Shown piece after piece: positions 1 through 7,694 of a stretch of 64,000 bases of DNA. Position 1 is the stretch's first letter; the number at the start of each line of letters is the position of its first letter. A program made the translations under genes and the position numbers. The stretch is taken from NCBI RefSeq assembly GCF_024628725.1, contig NZ_CP102409.1, positions 1,893,001 to 1,957,000 of the forward strand, given 5' to 3'. A model generated the notes under the pieces. The model ran no database searches, was not told the DNA's origin, and saw nothing but the letters and a program-made list of their open reading frames with translations. The DNA comes from Ruegeria sp. YS9. GTDB lineage: Bacteria > Pseudomonadota > Alphaproteobacteria > Rhodobacterales > Rhodobacteraceae.

Positions 1-33
1 CCCGGTTGATGGGGCTCGAGTGAGGCCGGCACC

Positions 34-228
34 TCATTCTGACCAATGTGACCGGCGCACGTTTCCGTGCCAGTCTTCGACAGCTGGACTTGCCTGAGCC
101 TGCGGCCCGCTGAAAACTGCGGGCCGGGATTGCCCGACGGCGAAGCCCAAAAGGCCAGCCAGAACAATCGCCAGAACTTTACCTGGAAGTATCTTGGGAA
201 GGTGTACGGCGGTGTCTGCATGTGTCAT
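34..228 (-). CDS. Small single-span membrane protein, unknown function
   Basis: This is a 64-residue protein. Residues about 19-34 (VLAIVLAGLLGFAVGQ) form one likely transmembrane helix, followed by a short polar tail rich in Ser, Pro and charged residues. The start is the ATG at 228 rather than the in-frame codon at 246, because AAGGAG lies 6 bases upstream of it. I recognise no family. It lies divergently from the hydrolase-OsmC gene across about 270 bases. Reality is supported by the ribosome binding site and the helix only; no function is inferred. Confidence 0.55.
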   Translation of the reverse strand: MTHADTAVHLPKILPGKVLAIVLAGLLGFAVGQSRPAVFSGPQAQASPAVEDWHGNVRRSHWSE

Positions 229-501
229 CTGTGTCTCCTTTATCAATTGCTGTGGTCAGTAGATGGGCCTGACAGTGACATAAGTGAAACGAATGTTTGT
301 TGTCGATCTCATCACAATTCTTGATTTCATCAACCTACCCCAGGGGTACGACCGCTTCTGCCCCCACCCGAGGCATCTGTCAGATTGCAAAGCGCTCGCT
401 TCGTGCTCACCTTCCCGTGACGCGTTTGACATAAGGGTTGTGACCCGGCGGGCTTGACCACAGTATTGGGGATGTTTCCCCGAACCGCTCAAGGAGCCGA
501 C
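229..501. other. Divergent intergenic region, presumed promoters
   Basis: This 273-base stretch separates the minus-strand membrane protein from the plus-strand hydrolase-OsmC gene, so it should hold promoters in both directions. I find no inverted repeat or RNA structure. A TTGACA hexamer near 429 is followed by no convincing -10 box. The short frames here have no good start signals. Confidence 0.4.
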
Positions 502-1716
502 ATGCCCACGGAACGCATCACTTTTGCCGGACATGACGGCAGCCAACTGGCCGCGCGGCTGGATTTACCGGATGGTCCGGTCCTGGCGACGGCCCTGTTT
601 GCTCATTGCTTCACCTGCTCCAAGGACATACCTGCGGCCCGGCGCATTTCAGCCCGTCTGGCGGCCATGGGGATAGCGGTGCTGCGGTTCGACTTCACCG
701 GCCTGGGTCATTCCGAGGGAGAGTTCGCCAATACCACCTTCACGTCGAATGTCGAGGATCTGATCTCGGCCGCGCACTATCTGGCCGGGCGAAACATGGC
801 CCCTGCCCTGTTGATCGGTCACTCGCTTGGCGGCGCAGCGGTTTTGCGGGCGCGTGCGGGAATTCCGACGGTCAGGGCGGTGGTTACCTTGGGCGCACCG
901 GCCGATCCCTCTCATGTGTCCCATCATTTCGAAGATGCCCTGCCCCAGATTGAACAGGACGGTAGCGCCGAGGTCACCTTGGGCGGACGCCCGTTTCGAA
1001 TTGGCAAGGCATTCGTGGATGACATTGCTGAAACGGCCCTGTCGGCCGCGATCGCTGATCTCAAAGCCGCTCTGCTGATCCTGCACGCCCCTCGGGACGA
1101 AACGGTCAGTATCGACAACGCGAGCGCCATCTTTCTGGCAGCAAAACACCCGAAAAGCTTCGTCACCCTCGACGATGCCGATCACCTGATCACACGAGCC
1201 TCGGATGCTGAATATGCCGCGGATGTCATCTCGGCTTGGGTCTCGCGCTATCTGAAACTTTGCCCACCCGCGCCACCTCCGGGTGCGCCGGAAGGTGTCG
1301 TTCGCGTGACCGAGGCTGATCCGAATGGCTTCATGCAGGATATTCAGGCAGGTCCGCACCATCATGCAGTTGCAGATGAGCCTGCCTCTTATGGCGGCAC
1401 GGATAAGGGCATGTCGCCTTATGGCTTTGTCTCATCCGGTCTCGGCGCCTGCACGTCCATGACGATAAGGATGTATGCGCGCCGCAAAAAATGGCCGCTG
1501 ACCAGTGTCAGCGTCGATGTCTGCCATGACAAAGTTCATGCTCAGGATGCCGGTTTGGCAAATGAGGGCAAAGTGGATCAGTTCCGCCGCAAGATCCGTC
1601 TGAGTGGCCCGCTTGATCAGGAACAAAAACAACGTCTGCTGGAAATCGCGGACAAATGCCCGGTTCACCGGACACTTGAAGGCTCGGCGCATATCACGAC
1701 CGAACTTCTTTCCTGA
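502..1716 (+). CDS. Bifunctional alpha/beta hydrolase - OsmC family fusion protein
   Basis: This is a 404-residue two-domain protein. Residues about 1-255 form an alpha/beta hydrolase with the nucleophile motif GHSLGG (Ser108) and later Asp (HAPRDE) and His (DADHLI) candidates completing a triad. Residues about 270-404 form an OsmC/Ohr-like domain with a GLGACTS cysteine and a second cysteine in DKCPVHR, the pair used by this family to reduce organic peroxides. The ATG at 502 is chosen because AAGGAG lies at 491-496; an upstream in-frame start at 454 lacks such a site. The natural hydrolase substrate is unknown. The fusion itself is a known architecture. A strong terminator follows. Confidence 0.9.
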   Translation: MPTERITFAGHDGSQLAARLDLPDGPVLATALFAHCFTCSKDIPAARRISARLAAMGIAVLRFDFTGLGHSEGEFANTTFTSNVEDLISAAHYLAGRNMAPALLIGHSLGGAAVLRARAGIPTVRAVVTLGAPADPSHVSHHFEDALPQIEQDGSAEVTLGGRPFRIGKAFVDDIAETALSAAIADLKAALLILHAPRDETVSIDNASAIFLAAKHPKSFVTLDDADHLITRASDAEYAADVISAWVSRYLKLCPPAPPPGAPEGVVRVTEADPNGFMQDIQAGPHHHAVADEPASYGGTDKGMSPYGFVSSGLGACTSMTIRMYARRKKWPLTSVSVDVCHDKVHAQDAGLANEGKVDQFRRKIRLSGPLDQEQKQRLLEIADKCPVHRTLEGSAHITTELLS

Positions 1717-1717
1717 G

Positions 1718-1744
1718 AAAAGGCCGCCCGACAGGCGGCCTTTT
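1718..1744. terminator. Bidirectional intrinsic terminator
   Basis: A perfect 11-bp stem (AAAAGGCCGCC with GGCGGCCTTTT, 1718-1728 and 1734-1744) encloses a 5-base loop. The A/T ends make it work on both strands. It sits between the convergent hydrolase-OsmC gene and the Pro/Arg-rich lipoprotein gene. Confidence 0.9.
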
Positions 1745-1746
1745 GA

Positions 1747-2076
1747 TTATCTGCGGCGTGGTGCCGGGCGATGGATTGGTGGCCGCGCGGCAGGTGGCCG
1801 GGCCACCGGGGGCCGCGGCCGCGCAGGAGGTTTGGCAACCGGTGGATTCGGGCGCTCGGGACGCACCGGTCGATCAGGTCGATTTGGGCGCTCCGGGCGG
1901 TTGATATCAACATCCACATCAACGTCGTGATAGTAGTCGTTCCACAGCATCGAGTCATAGAACGGGTCATACCCATATCCGACGCCAACCGTTACACCGT
2001 CACAGGCCGACAGCGTCAAAGTCGCAGCCCCCAGACCCAATGCGAGTGAAATCCGTTTGATCAGTCTAAAGCTCAT
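1747..2076 (-). CDS. Lipoprotein with Asp-Val and Arg-Pro repeat tail
   Basis: This is a 109-residue predicted lipoprotein. The N-terminal hydrophobic segment ends in the lipobox LSAC, then comes a Gly/Tyr-rich stretch, an alternating DVDVDVD strip, and about 50 residues of R-P and P-P repeats (RPERP, RPDRP, ARPP) to the C terminus. Two starts are possible: ATG at 2076, preceded by GAGGTGGGG, and GTG at 2091, which overlaps the upstream gene's stop as GTGA. I prefer the ATG, but coupling to the upstream gene is likely either way. The strongly basic, proline-rich tail suggests binding to an acidic polymer or the cell wall; that is inference, with no family match. Confidence 0.7.
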   Translation of the reverse strand: MSFRLIKRISLALGLGAATLTLSACDGVTVGVGYGYDPFYDSMLWNDYYHDVDVDVDINRPERPNRPDRPVRPERPNPPVAKPPARPRPPVARPPAARPPIHRPAPRRR

Positions 2077-2087
2077 CTTACCCCACC

Positions 2088-2648
2088 TCACAGAAGCGAC
2101 TGGAACGACGCGAATACGGCATTCAGATCGTCTGCATAATCCGGGTTTGCCCCGTCTCGCAAAATGGCAACGGCTATGGCGACACGATTGCGCGGCAAGT
2201 CAATGACGATGGCCGTAAAGCTCACTCCCTTGCCATCCCTGCGCCCGGTCCCGCGATAGACCCGGGCAGGCAACCCTCCGATGCGGGTGTCGCTGGTGCT
2301 GGTGATGGTCGGGTCTTTGACCAGAAACTTGTCGATATCCTGCAAGTACCGGACACCATCCTGGATGGTTGCAACTCCGGCAGGCGAAACAAAGCCCATC
2401 CAGACCATATCGTCCGTTACCGGACGCAGCCCCATGACCCGAGCCACCGCACGCGGATCATCCGACCCGGTGTCTTCGATCTCACGCGGGCCGCCGGTGC
2501 GCAGCACCCAGAAATCGGGCACGTCGAACCGAAACAGCGCGCGACCATCCTCGGTATATGTCACCGGAGTGTCGGCAAATGCTGATCCTGCCCCACCCAG
2601 CCAGACAGCGGCGCAAGCGGCAAAAATCGGAGCTGATAAGAAACGCAT
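2088..2648 (-). CDS. Secreted protein of unknown function
   Basis: This is a 186-residue protein with a signal peptide of about 25 residues ending at SAFA, so it is probably periplasmic. The mature part begins with beta-rich sequence (YTEDGRALFRFDVPDFW) and carries aromatic residues and charged loops. It resembles small periplasmic proteins that Rhodobacteraceae genomes list as hypothetical. It is transcribed just upstream of, and probably together with, the Pro/Arg-rich lipoprotein, reading through a 4-base stop/start overlap if that gene uses its GTG. I do not recognise the family and assign no function. Confidence 0.7.
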   Translation of the reverse strand: MRFLSAPIFAACAAVWLGGAGSAFADTPVTYTEDGRALFRFDVPDFWVLRTGGPREIEDTGSDDPRAVARVMGLRPVTDDMVWMGFVSPAGVATIQDGVRYLQDIDKFLVKDPTITSTSDTRIGGLPARVYRGTGRRDGKGVSFTAIVIDLPRNRVAIAVAILRDGANPDYADDLNAVFASFQSLL

Positions 2649-2821
2649 ATCTCAATAACCTGATAATTTCTTCGCCCTCAGCTTGACCCCTGAAAGAGCG
2701 ACTTGTCCAGCACTGCGTTGCAAAGACCCAGGAAAACCGCGATCAGGTATTGCCGTTTACCACACATGTTGTCCGACTTCTGCAAGCATCGCACCCTAAC
2801 TTGCAGACAAACGCATGAAAT

Positions 2822-3154
2822 CTATTTTGCGTAAACCCCGACGGTCTGGCCGCCTGCATCATCAACGAAACGGATCGTTTCCCCATTTCGCCAGACGTCG
2901 TAGCAAGCCCACAAATCGGCAGGTGGCCATGTCGAGCAGTATTGATCACCTCTCACCGCCCAGCGCCCGACACTGGGCCCGCCCGAGAAGTACTGCGTGG
3001 TCATGCTGGCTTCGAAAGCCTGCCAAACACCCGCACCGTATTCCAGCTTCTTGCCCGCCAAGGCCGTCAGGATTTCCTCTCCGGACAGTTTCTGGAAGTC
3101 TCCTGCCACCAAAACACCCGGCCAAAGGGCGAAAATCAGGGCAAACCGTCTCAT
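2822..3154 (-). CDS. Small secreted protein, possibly DUF995-like
   Basis: This is a 110-residue protein with an N-terminal signal segment (RRFALIFALWPGVLVAG) and a mature domain opening KLSGEEILTALAGKKLEY, followed by a Tyr/Trp-rich beta region with two Cys residues (QYCSTWPP and WACYDVW) that could form a disulfide. The pattern recalls small DUF995-type secreted proteins, but I hold that loosely. The ATG at 3154 is preferred over a GTG at 3166. It is transcribed away from purB. Its role is unknown. Confidence 0.6.
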   Translation of the reverse strand: MRRFALIFALWPGVLVAGDFQKLSGEEILTALAGKKLEYGAGVWQAFEASMTTQYFSGGPSVGRWAVRGDQYCSTWPPADLWACYDVWRNGETIRFVDDAGGQTVGVYAK

Positions 3155-3242
3155 ACCTGCTCTCACATCTTGTTCCCTTGCTCACGGGCGGCTAAACCCC
3201 GCGCCAACGCCTCATCCCAATCACATAAAGGTGCTGCCGCCA

Positions 3243-4547
3243 ATGATTCCCCGTTATTCCCGCCCTGACATGGTTGCCATCTGGTCGCCCGAAACCAAGT
3301 TTCGCATCTGGTACGAAATCGAGGCGCATGCCTGCGATGCCATGGCCGATCTGGGCGTGATCCCGCGCGAGAATGCAGAAGCCGTCTGGAAAGCCAAGGA
3401 TGTGGAATTCGACGTCGCCCGCATCGACGAGATCGAAGCCGTCACCAAACATGACGTCATCGCCTTCCTGACCCATCTCGCTGAACATGTTGGCAGTGAA
3501 GAGGCCCGGTTCGTGCACCAGGGCATGACCAGCTCGGACGTGTTGGACACCTGTTTCAACGTCCAGCTGACGCGCGCGGCCGACCTCTTGATCGCCGATC
3601 TCGAAGGGCTTCTGGCTGCACTCAAGCGCCGCGCGTTTGAACACAAGGACACGGTGCGCATCGGCCGCAGCCACGGCATCCACGCAGAGCCCACGACAAT
3701 GGGCCTGACCTTTGCCCGGTTCTATGCCGAGATGGACCGCAACCTGTCCCGCATGCGCGACGCCCGTTCGGAAATCGCAACTGGCGCGATCAGCGGTGCC
3801 GTCGGTACATTTGCCAATATCGATCCCGCCGTCGAGGAACATGTCTGTGACAAAATGGGCCTTGTGCCCGAACCGATCAGCACCCAGGTGATCCCGCGTG
3901 ACCGCCATGCGGCCTTCTTTGCGACGCTGGGCGTCATCGCCAGCAGCATCGAAAACATCGCCATCGAAATCCGTCACATGCAGCGGACCGAGGTTTTGGA
4001 GGGCGCAGAATTCTTCTCGATGGGCCAGAAAGGCTCGTCCGCCATGCCGCACAAGAAAAACCCCGTGCTGACCGAGAACCTGACCGGGCTGGCGCGCATG
4101 GTGCGCGCAGCTGTGATCCCGGCAATGGAGAATGTCGCCCTCTGGCACGAGCGCGATATCTCGCATTCCTCGGTCGAACGCATGATCGGTCCGGATGCCA
4201 CGATCACTCTGGATTTTGCGCTGGCCCGTCTGACTGGCGTGATCGACAAGATGCTGATCTTCCCCGAAAACATGTTGGAAAACATGAACAAATTCCCGGG
4301 CCTTGTCATGAGCCAGCGCGTTCTGCTGGCCTTGACCCAGGCAGGGGTCAGCCGTGAGGACGCCTATGCCATGGTCCAGCGCAACGCGCTGAAGGTTTGG
4401 GAACACCGCACCGATTTCAAAGAGGAACTGCTGGCGGACGCCGACGTGACTGCCGCGCTCAGCCCCGAGGAAATCGAAGAGAAATTCGACCTCGGCTATC
4501 ACACCAAACACGTGGATACGATCTTCGCCCGGGTATTCGGCGAATAA
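3243..4547 (+). CDS. purB: Adenylosuccinate lyase
   Basis: This 434-residue cytosolic enzyme of the fumarase/aspartase superfamily acts twice in purine synthesis, releasing fumarate from SAICAR and from adenylosuccinate. The superfamily signature SSAMPHKKNP lies near residues 263-272 and supplies the mobile-loop serine. The motif TSSDVLDT near residue 100 and the histidine-bearing GRSHGIHAEPT near residue 140 are also present. Length and start (MIPRYSRPDM) match bacterial PurB. It is a single gene followed by a strong terminator, and I see no PurR-type site. Confidence 0.97.
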   Translation: MIPRYSRPDMVAIWSPETKFRIWYEIEAHACDAMADLGVIPRENAEAVWKAKDVEFDVARIDEIEAVTKHDVIAFLTHLAEHVGSEEARFVHQGMTSSDVLDTCFNVQLTRAADLLIADLEGLLAALKRRAFEHKDTVRIGRSHGIHAEPTTMGLTFARFYAEMDRNLSRMRDARSEIATGAISGAVGTFANIDPAVEEHVCDKMGLVPEPISTQVIPRDRHAAFFATLGVIASSIENIAIEIRHMQRTEVLEGAEFFSMGQKGSSAMPHKKNPVLTENLTGLARMVRAAVIPAMENVALWHERDISHSSVERMIGPDATITLDFALARLTGVIDKMLIFPENMLENMNKFPGLVMSQRVLLALTQAGVSREDAYAMVQRNALKVWEHRTDFKEELLADADVTAALSPEEIEEKFDLGYHTKHVDTIFARVFGE

Positions 4548-4573
4548 GCTGCGAGTCGACATCCCGTTCGCAC

Positions 4574-4610
4574 GGCCCGGCCCGCAATTCGCAGGCCGGG
4601 CCTTGTTTTT
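4574..4610 (+). terminator. Intrinsic terminator after purB
   Basis: A 9-bp perfect stem (GGCCCGGCC at 4574-4582 with GGCCGGGCC at 4594-4602) is followed by TTGTTTTT. Position and orientation fit termination of purB. Confidence 0.9.
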
Positions 4611-4664
4611 GCCAGACCGCCCGAAATCGGCTATTCTGTGGATGAACTATTGGAGAGAGGCACC

Positions 4665-4817
4665 ATGATCCGTACCGTTCTTTGCTCACTTGCACTTGTT
4701 TGCGCGGCGTCTGCCGGCCTTGCATGCAGCGCTCATTCCAAACAAACGCAATCCTGCGCACCGGGCACAGCCTGGGACACTGAAACGCAAAGCTGCACGA
4801 AATCGGTCAACAGCTGA
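4665..4817 (+). CDS. Cys-rich 50-residue secreted protein
   Basis: This short gene encodes 50 residues. A clear ribosome binding site, GGAGAGAGG, ends 4 bases before the ATG. The product begins with a signal-like segment (MIRTVLCSLALVCAASAGLA), then CSAHSKQTQSCAPGTAWD and TETQSCTKSV, giving three cysteines in the mature part besides those in the signal region. The CAPGTAWD...SC spacing recalls a small chitin-binding-like or disulfide-stabilised repeat; that comparison is tentative. The downstream gene encodes CLFGRVYDEARGRC, a similar Cys spacing, so the two neighbours may be related. Confidence 0.7.
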   Translation: MIRTVLCSLALVCAASAGLACSAHSKQTQSCAPGTAWDTETQSCTKSVNS

Positions 4818-4920
4818 CGAATTTCTGTCCGACTTGTGAATAAAAGCAACCGTTCCACTGTTAGCTTTTTTGTAGATCGCACTATGATTTTGAGAACAGC
4901 CCCGAGAACGGAGTAAGAAT

Positions 4921-5463
4921 ATGCGCCTTTTGTTAGCTTCAGCCCTCGCTTTGCAGGCCTTCGCCTTTGCCCCGGCGGTCCACGCCGCAGGCGGCGACAG
5001 CAGCAGCCCGCCGAAACCGACGAATACGACCAAGAAATGTTTGTTCGGTCGGGTCTATGACGAAGCCAGAGGCCGGTGCGTCAAACCCAACAAGACCAAC
5101 CTGTCGGAAGATCAGCTATACGACGCCGTCCGCGAACTGGCCTATGACGGGCAATACGGGCACGCTCAGGATATCCTGCGGATCATGGATCAGGACGATG
5201 ACCGCGTGCAGACCTATTGGGGCTTTACCTACCGCAAGATGGGCGAGCTGGAGTTGGCGAACGTCTTTTACCAGAATGCCATCAACGCCAATCCCGACAA
5301 TCTTCTGGCGCGCAGCTACATGGCGCAAGGCTTTGTAGCCGAAGGCAAAACCGATCTGGCAATCGCGCAATGGCGCGAGATCAAAGCCCGCGGCGGCGAA
5401 GGGACCTGGGCCGAGACGTCCCTGCGCGAGGCCATCCGGACGGGGCTGACCTACAGCTACTGA
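4921..5463 (+). CDS. Secreted TPR-repeat protein
   Basis: This 180-residue exported protein has a signal peptide ending near HAA (residue 22), a Ser/Pro linker, a small Cys pair (CLFGRVYDEARGRC) and then tetratricopeptide-like helices (about residues 60-165) with typical A/Y/G spacing such as YWGFTYRKMGELELANVFYQNAI. TPR domains mediate protein contacts, so a periplasmic scaffold role is plausible, but no partner is evident. The start is supported by a GGAG site 8 bases upstream. It lies in the same direction as the 50-residue Cys-rich protein, 103 bases downstream. Confidence 0.8.
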   Translation: MRLLLASALALQAFAFAPAVHAAGGDSSSPPKPTNTTKKCLFGRVYDEARGRCVKPNKTNLSEDQLYDAVRELAYDGQYGHAQDILRIMDQDDDRVQTYWGFTYRKMGELELANVFYQNAINANPDNLLARSYMAQGFVAEGKTDLAIAQWREIKARGGEGTWAETSLREAIRTGLTYSY

Positions 5464-5469
5464 GCTTCA

Positions 5470-5483
5470 GGGTTATTTAACCC
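5470..5483. promoter_or_regulatory. Perfect short palindrome before the FliG-like gene
   Basis: GGGTTATTTAACCC consists of 6-base arms around TT. It begins 6 bases after the TPR gene stop and lies 49 bases before the FliG-like start. It could be a protein-binding site or a weak terminator; no T-run follows. Confidence 0.35.
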
Positions 5484-5532
5484 GACTCTCGTTATTCTGC
5501 CCGTGGTTCGGAAAACTTGGCACTACGGGCAG

Positions 5533-6633
5533 ATGCAGGACACAAACGCTTTGATACAAATGGCAAATGGGGGGTCAGCGCCGCTTGCCGCGGGGGATGA
5601 CGGCGCGCCGCAAGTTGTTCCGCGAACATTGACCGGCCGGCAAAAAGCGGCCGTTGTCGTGCGCCTTCTGTTGAACGAAGGCGCCGATATTCCACTTGAG
5701 GAATTGCCCGACGACCTGCAAGAGACATTGACCCATCAGCTTGGGCAAATGGGCCTTGTGGATCGGGCAACTCTGGGCGCGGTGGCCCGGGAATTCAGCG
5801 AAGCTCTGGACAACATCGGGCTGGCATTTCCGCATGGGCTTGCAGGTGCATTGGATGCGGTGAACGGAAAGATCGCACCATCGACAGCCGCGCGCCTGCG
5901 CAAGCTTGCCGGGGTGCGCCAGATCGGCGATCCATGGCAACGCCTGCGTGACGTACCCGTTGAGGATCTTGCCAAAATGGCTCAGGCGGAAAGCACCGAG
6001 GTGGCGGCCGTCATGCTTTCAAAGATGGATACCGCGCAGGCAGCACAGATGCTGGCCCATATGCCGGGCCCGGTTGCGCGGCGCATTACCTATGCCATCT
6101 CGAAAACAACAAATGTCACCCCCGAAGCGGTTGAACGTATTGGCTGGTCGCTGGCCGCGCAACTGGATCGGCGGCCTGCTCAGGCTTTCGACAATGGCCC
6201 CGACGCACGAGTCGGCGCGATCCTGAACCAGTCGGCGGCCGCAACACGCGACGACTTGTTGAACGCATTGGACGAGGACGACGCCGAATTTGCGGATCTG
6301 GTACGCCAGTCGATCTTCACCTTTGCCCATATCCCAAGCCGTATCGCGGCCCGCGATGCTCCCGCCATCCTGCGTGAAGTGGAACAGCCGGTTCTTGTCA
6401 CCGCACTGGCAGGGGCCGCCGCGGATGATGACAAGGCATCCGTTGAATTCATTCTGTCAAACATTTCGTCCCGCATGGCCGACAATCTGCGCGAGGAAAT
6501 GGCCGAACGTGGGCGCGTCAAACAATCGGAAGCCGAAGACGCCATGACACAGGTCGTGGCCGCCATTCGCACTCTGGTCGACGCCGGTTCAATTACTCTG
6601 ATCGAAAAAGATGATGAGGAAGATACGGCCTGA
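5533..6633 (+). CDS. Orphan FliG-like protein
   Basis: This 366-residue protein has FliG-like architecture: an N-terminal domain (about 35-110), a middle armadillo-like domain (about 140-215) and a C-terminal domain (about 225-356) ending in the family-typical IRTLVDAGSITLIEK. FliG is the flagellar rotor protein that meets the stator. This copy departs from it: the middle-domain EHPQ motif is AEST, and the torque-helix region reads IAARDAPAILREVE where FliG normally carries an acidic Asp-Asp-Arg stretch. No flagellar genes are nearby. ATG 5533 is chosen over a GTG at 5503, but neither has a good binding site. It could be a diverged rotor protein or a non-flagellar paralogue. Confidence 0.75.
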   Translation: MQDTNALIQMANGGSAPLAAGDDGAPQVVPRTLTGRQKAAVVVRLLLNEGADIPLEELPDDLQETLTHQLGQMGLVDRATLGAVAREFSEALDNIGLAFPHGLAGALDAVNGKIAPSTAARLRKLAGVRQIGDPWQRLRDVPVEDLAKMAQAESTEVAAVMLSKMDTAQAAQMLAHMPGPVARRITYAISKTTNVTPEAVERIGWSLAAQLDRRPAQAFDNGPDARVGAILNQSAAATRDDLLNALDEDDAEFADLVRQSIFTFAHIPSRIAARDAPAILREVEQPVLVTALAGAAADDDKASVEFILSNISSRMADNLREEMAERGRVKQSEAEDAMTQVVAAIRTLVDAGSITLIEKDDEEDTA

Positions 6634-6770
6634 TACGTGAAACCAGGAGTTTTGCGCTGTCCGGCCACCTGCTGCGGGCTCAGGTTTTCCGCCCGTCTGG
6701 GCGCTTGAGCTTGCAGGCATCGGGCTGTATGTCATTCTCAGCAATTCGCAACACGCGGTGAGACACCTCC

Positions 6771-7694
6771 ATGCCCGTTGAAAAGTCGGAGCTCAGCCGG
6801 TTTGAGCTTGGGAAATACTATGTCGCCAACCTGTTTCTTCAGGGGGTCATCCGCGTTATGCGCATGCTTCCCTATGAGCGGCGTATTCCAACAATGGGGG
6901 CCATCGTGCGGTCTCTGGCACCTGTTGTCGGGTTTCGCAAACGTGTCCGTCGGAATCTGAAGCTGACTTGCCCGGACTTGCCTGAAGCCGAAGTCAGGCA
7001 GATCTGCCGCGATGTGCCGGACAATGCCGGTCGTGCAATCATGGAGCATTTTTCTCCGGAAGATTTCATCGAACGCCAGAGCAAAGCCAAGATTTCAGGC
7101 CCAGGCATTGCTGCGTTTGACACGGCTGTTGCCGAGGGACGTCCGATCATGATGATTACGGCGCATTTCGGTCACTACCTGGCAGCCCGCATCGCCTTGC
7201 AAACCTACAGCGGTCAGCCCATCGGCTGCCTGTATCGGCGGATGGCCAACCCGTATTTCAACGACGCTTATGTCGAGGCCTTCTACAAGACAGGGGCTCC
7301 GATGTTCGAACAGGGGCGGCGTGGTATGGTCGAGATGGTACGCTCGTTGAAAAAGGGCGGGATCATTGCCATCGTTTCCGATCTTCACGCAATGGGCGGT
7401 GAGGAACTGATGTTCTTCGGCAAACCCGCGGTGACATCCGTGCTGAACGCCGAGCTGGCCATCAAATACAAAGCCGAGCTGATACCGTGTTACGCGGTGC
7501 GTCAGCCCAACGGTCTCGATTTTGAGATCGTTCTGCACGAACCGGTTCCGCACACCGACCCAAAAACCATGACCCAGTTCACCAATGACGATCTGGAAAA
7601 GATGGTGCGGCAGCATATGGGGCAATGGTTCTGGATTCACCGCCGCTGGAAACACTGGAACGGGTTGGGCATCAAACCGGAAGAGATGCCCTGA
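6771..7694 (+). CDS. LpxL/HtrB-family acyltransferase-like protein
   Basis: This 307-residue membrane-associated protein belongs to the lauroyl/myristoyl acyltransferase family that acylates lipid A or related lipids. A hydrophobic N-terminal helix (about 16-33) precedes the catalytic region AHFGHYLAAR. The family uses His-X4-Asp/Glu; here His132 is followed at +5 by Leu137, so the acidic partner is absent. Downstream landmarks are present (YRRMANPYFN, the Gly-rich KKGGIIAIVSDLHA, and FFGKPAVTS). It is convergent with the DUF1223 gene, stop codons directly abutting. It may be an inactive or altered acyltransferase. Confidence 0.75.
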   Translation: MPVEKSELSRFELGKYYVANLFLQGVIRVMRMLPYERRIPTMGAIVRSLAPVVGFRKRVRRNLKLTCPDLPEAEVRQICRDVPDNAGRAIMEHFSPEDFIERQSKAKISGPGIAAFDTAVAEGRPIMMITAHFGHYLAARIALQTYSGQPIGCLYRRMANPYFNDAYVEAFYKTGAPMFEQGRRGMVEMVRSLKKGGIIAIVSDLHAMGGEELMFFGKPAVTSVLNAELAIKYKAELIPCYAVRQPNGLDFEIVLHEPVPHTDPKTMTQFTNDDLEKMVRQHMGQWFWIHRRWKHWNGLGIKPEEMP

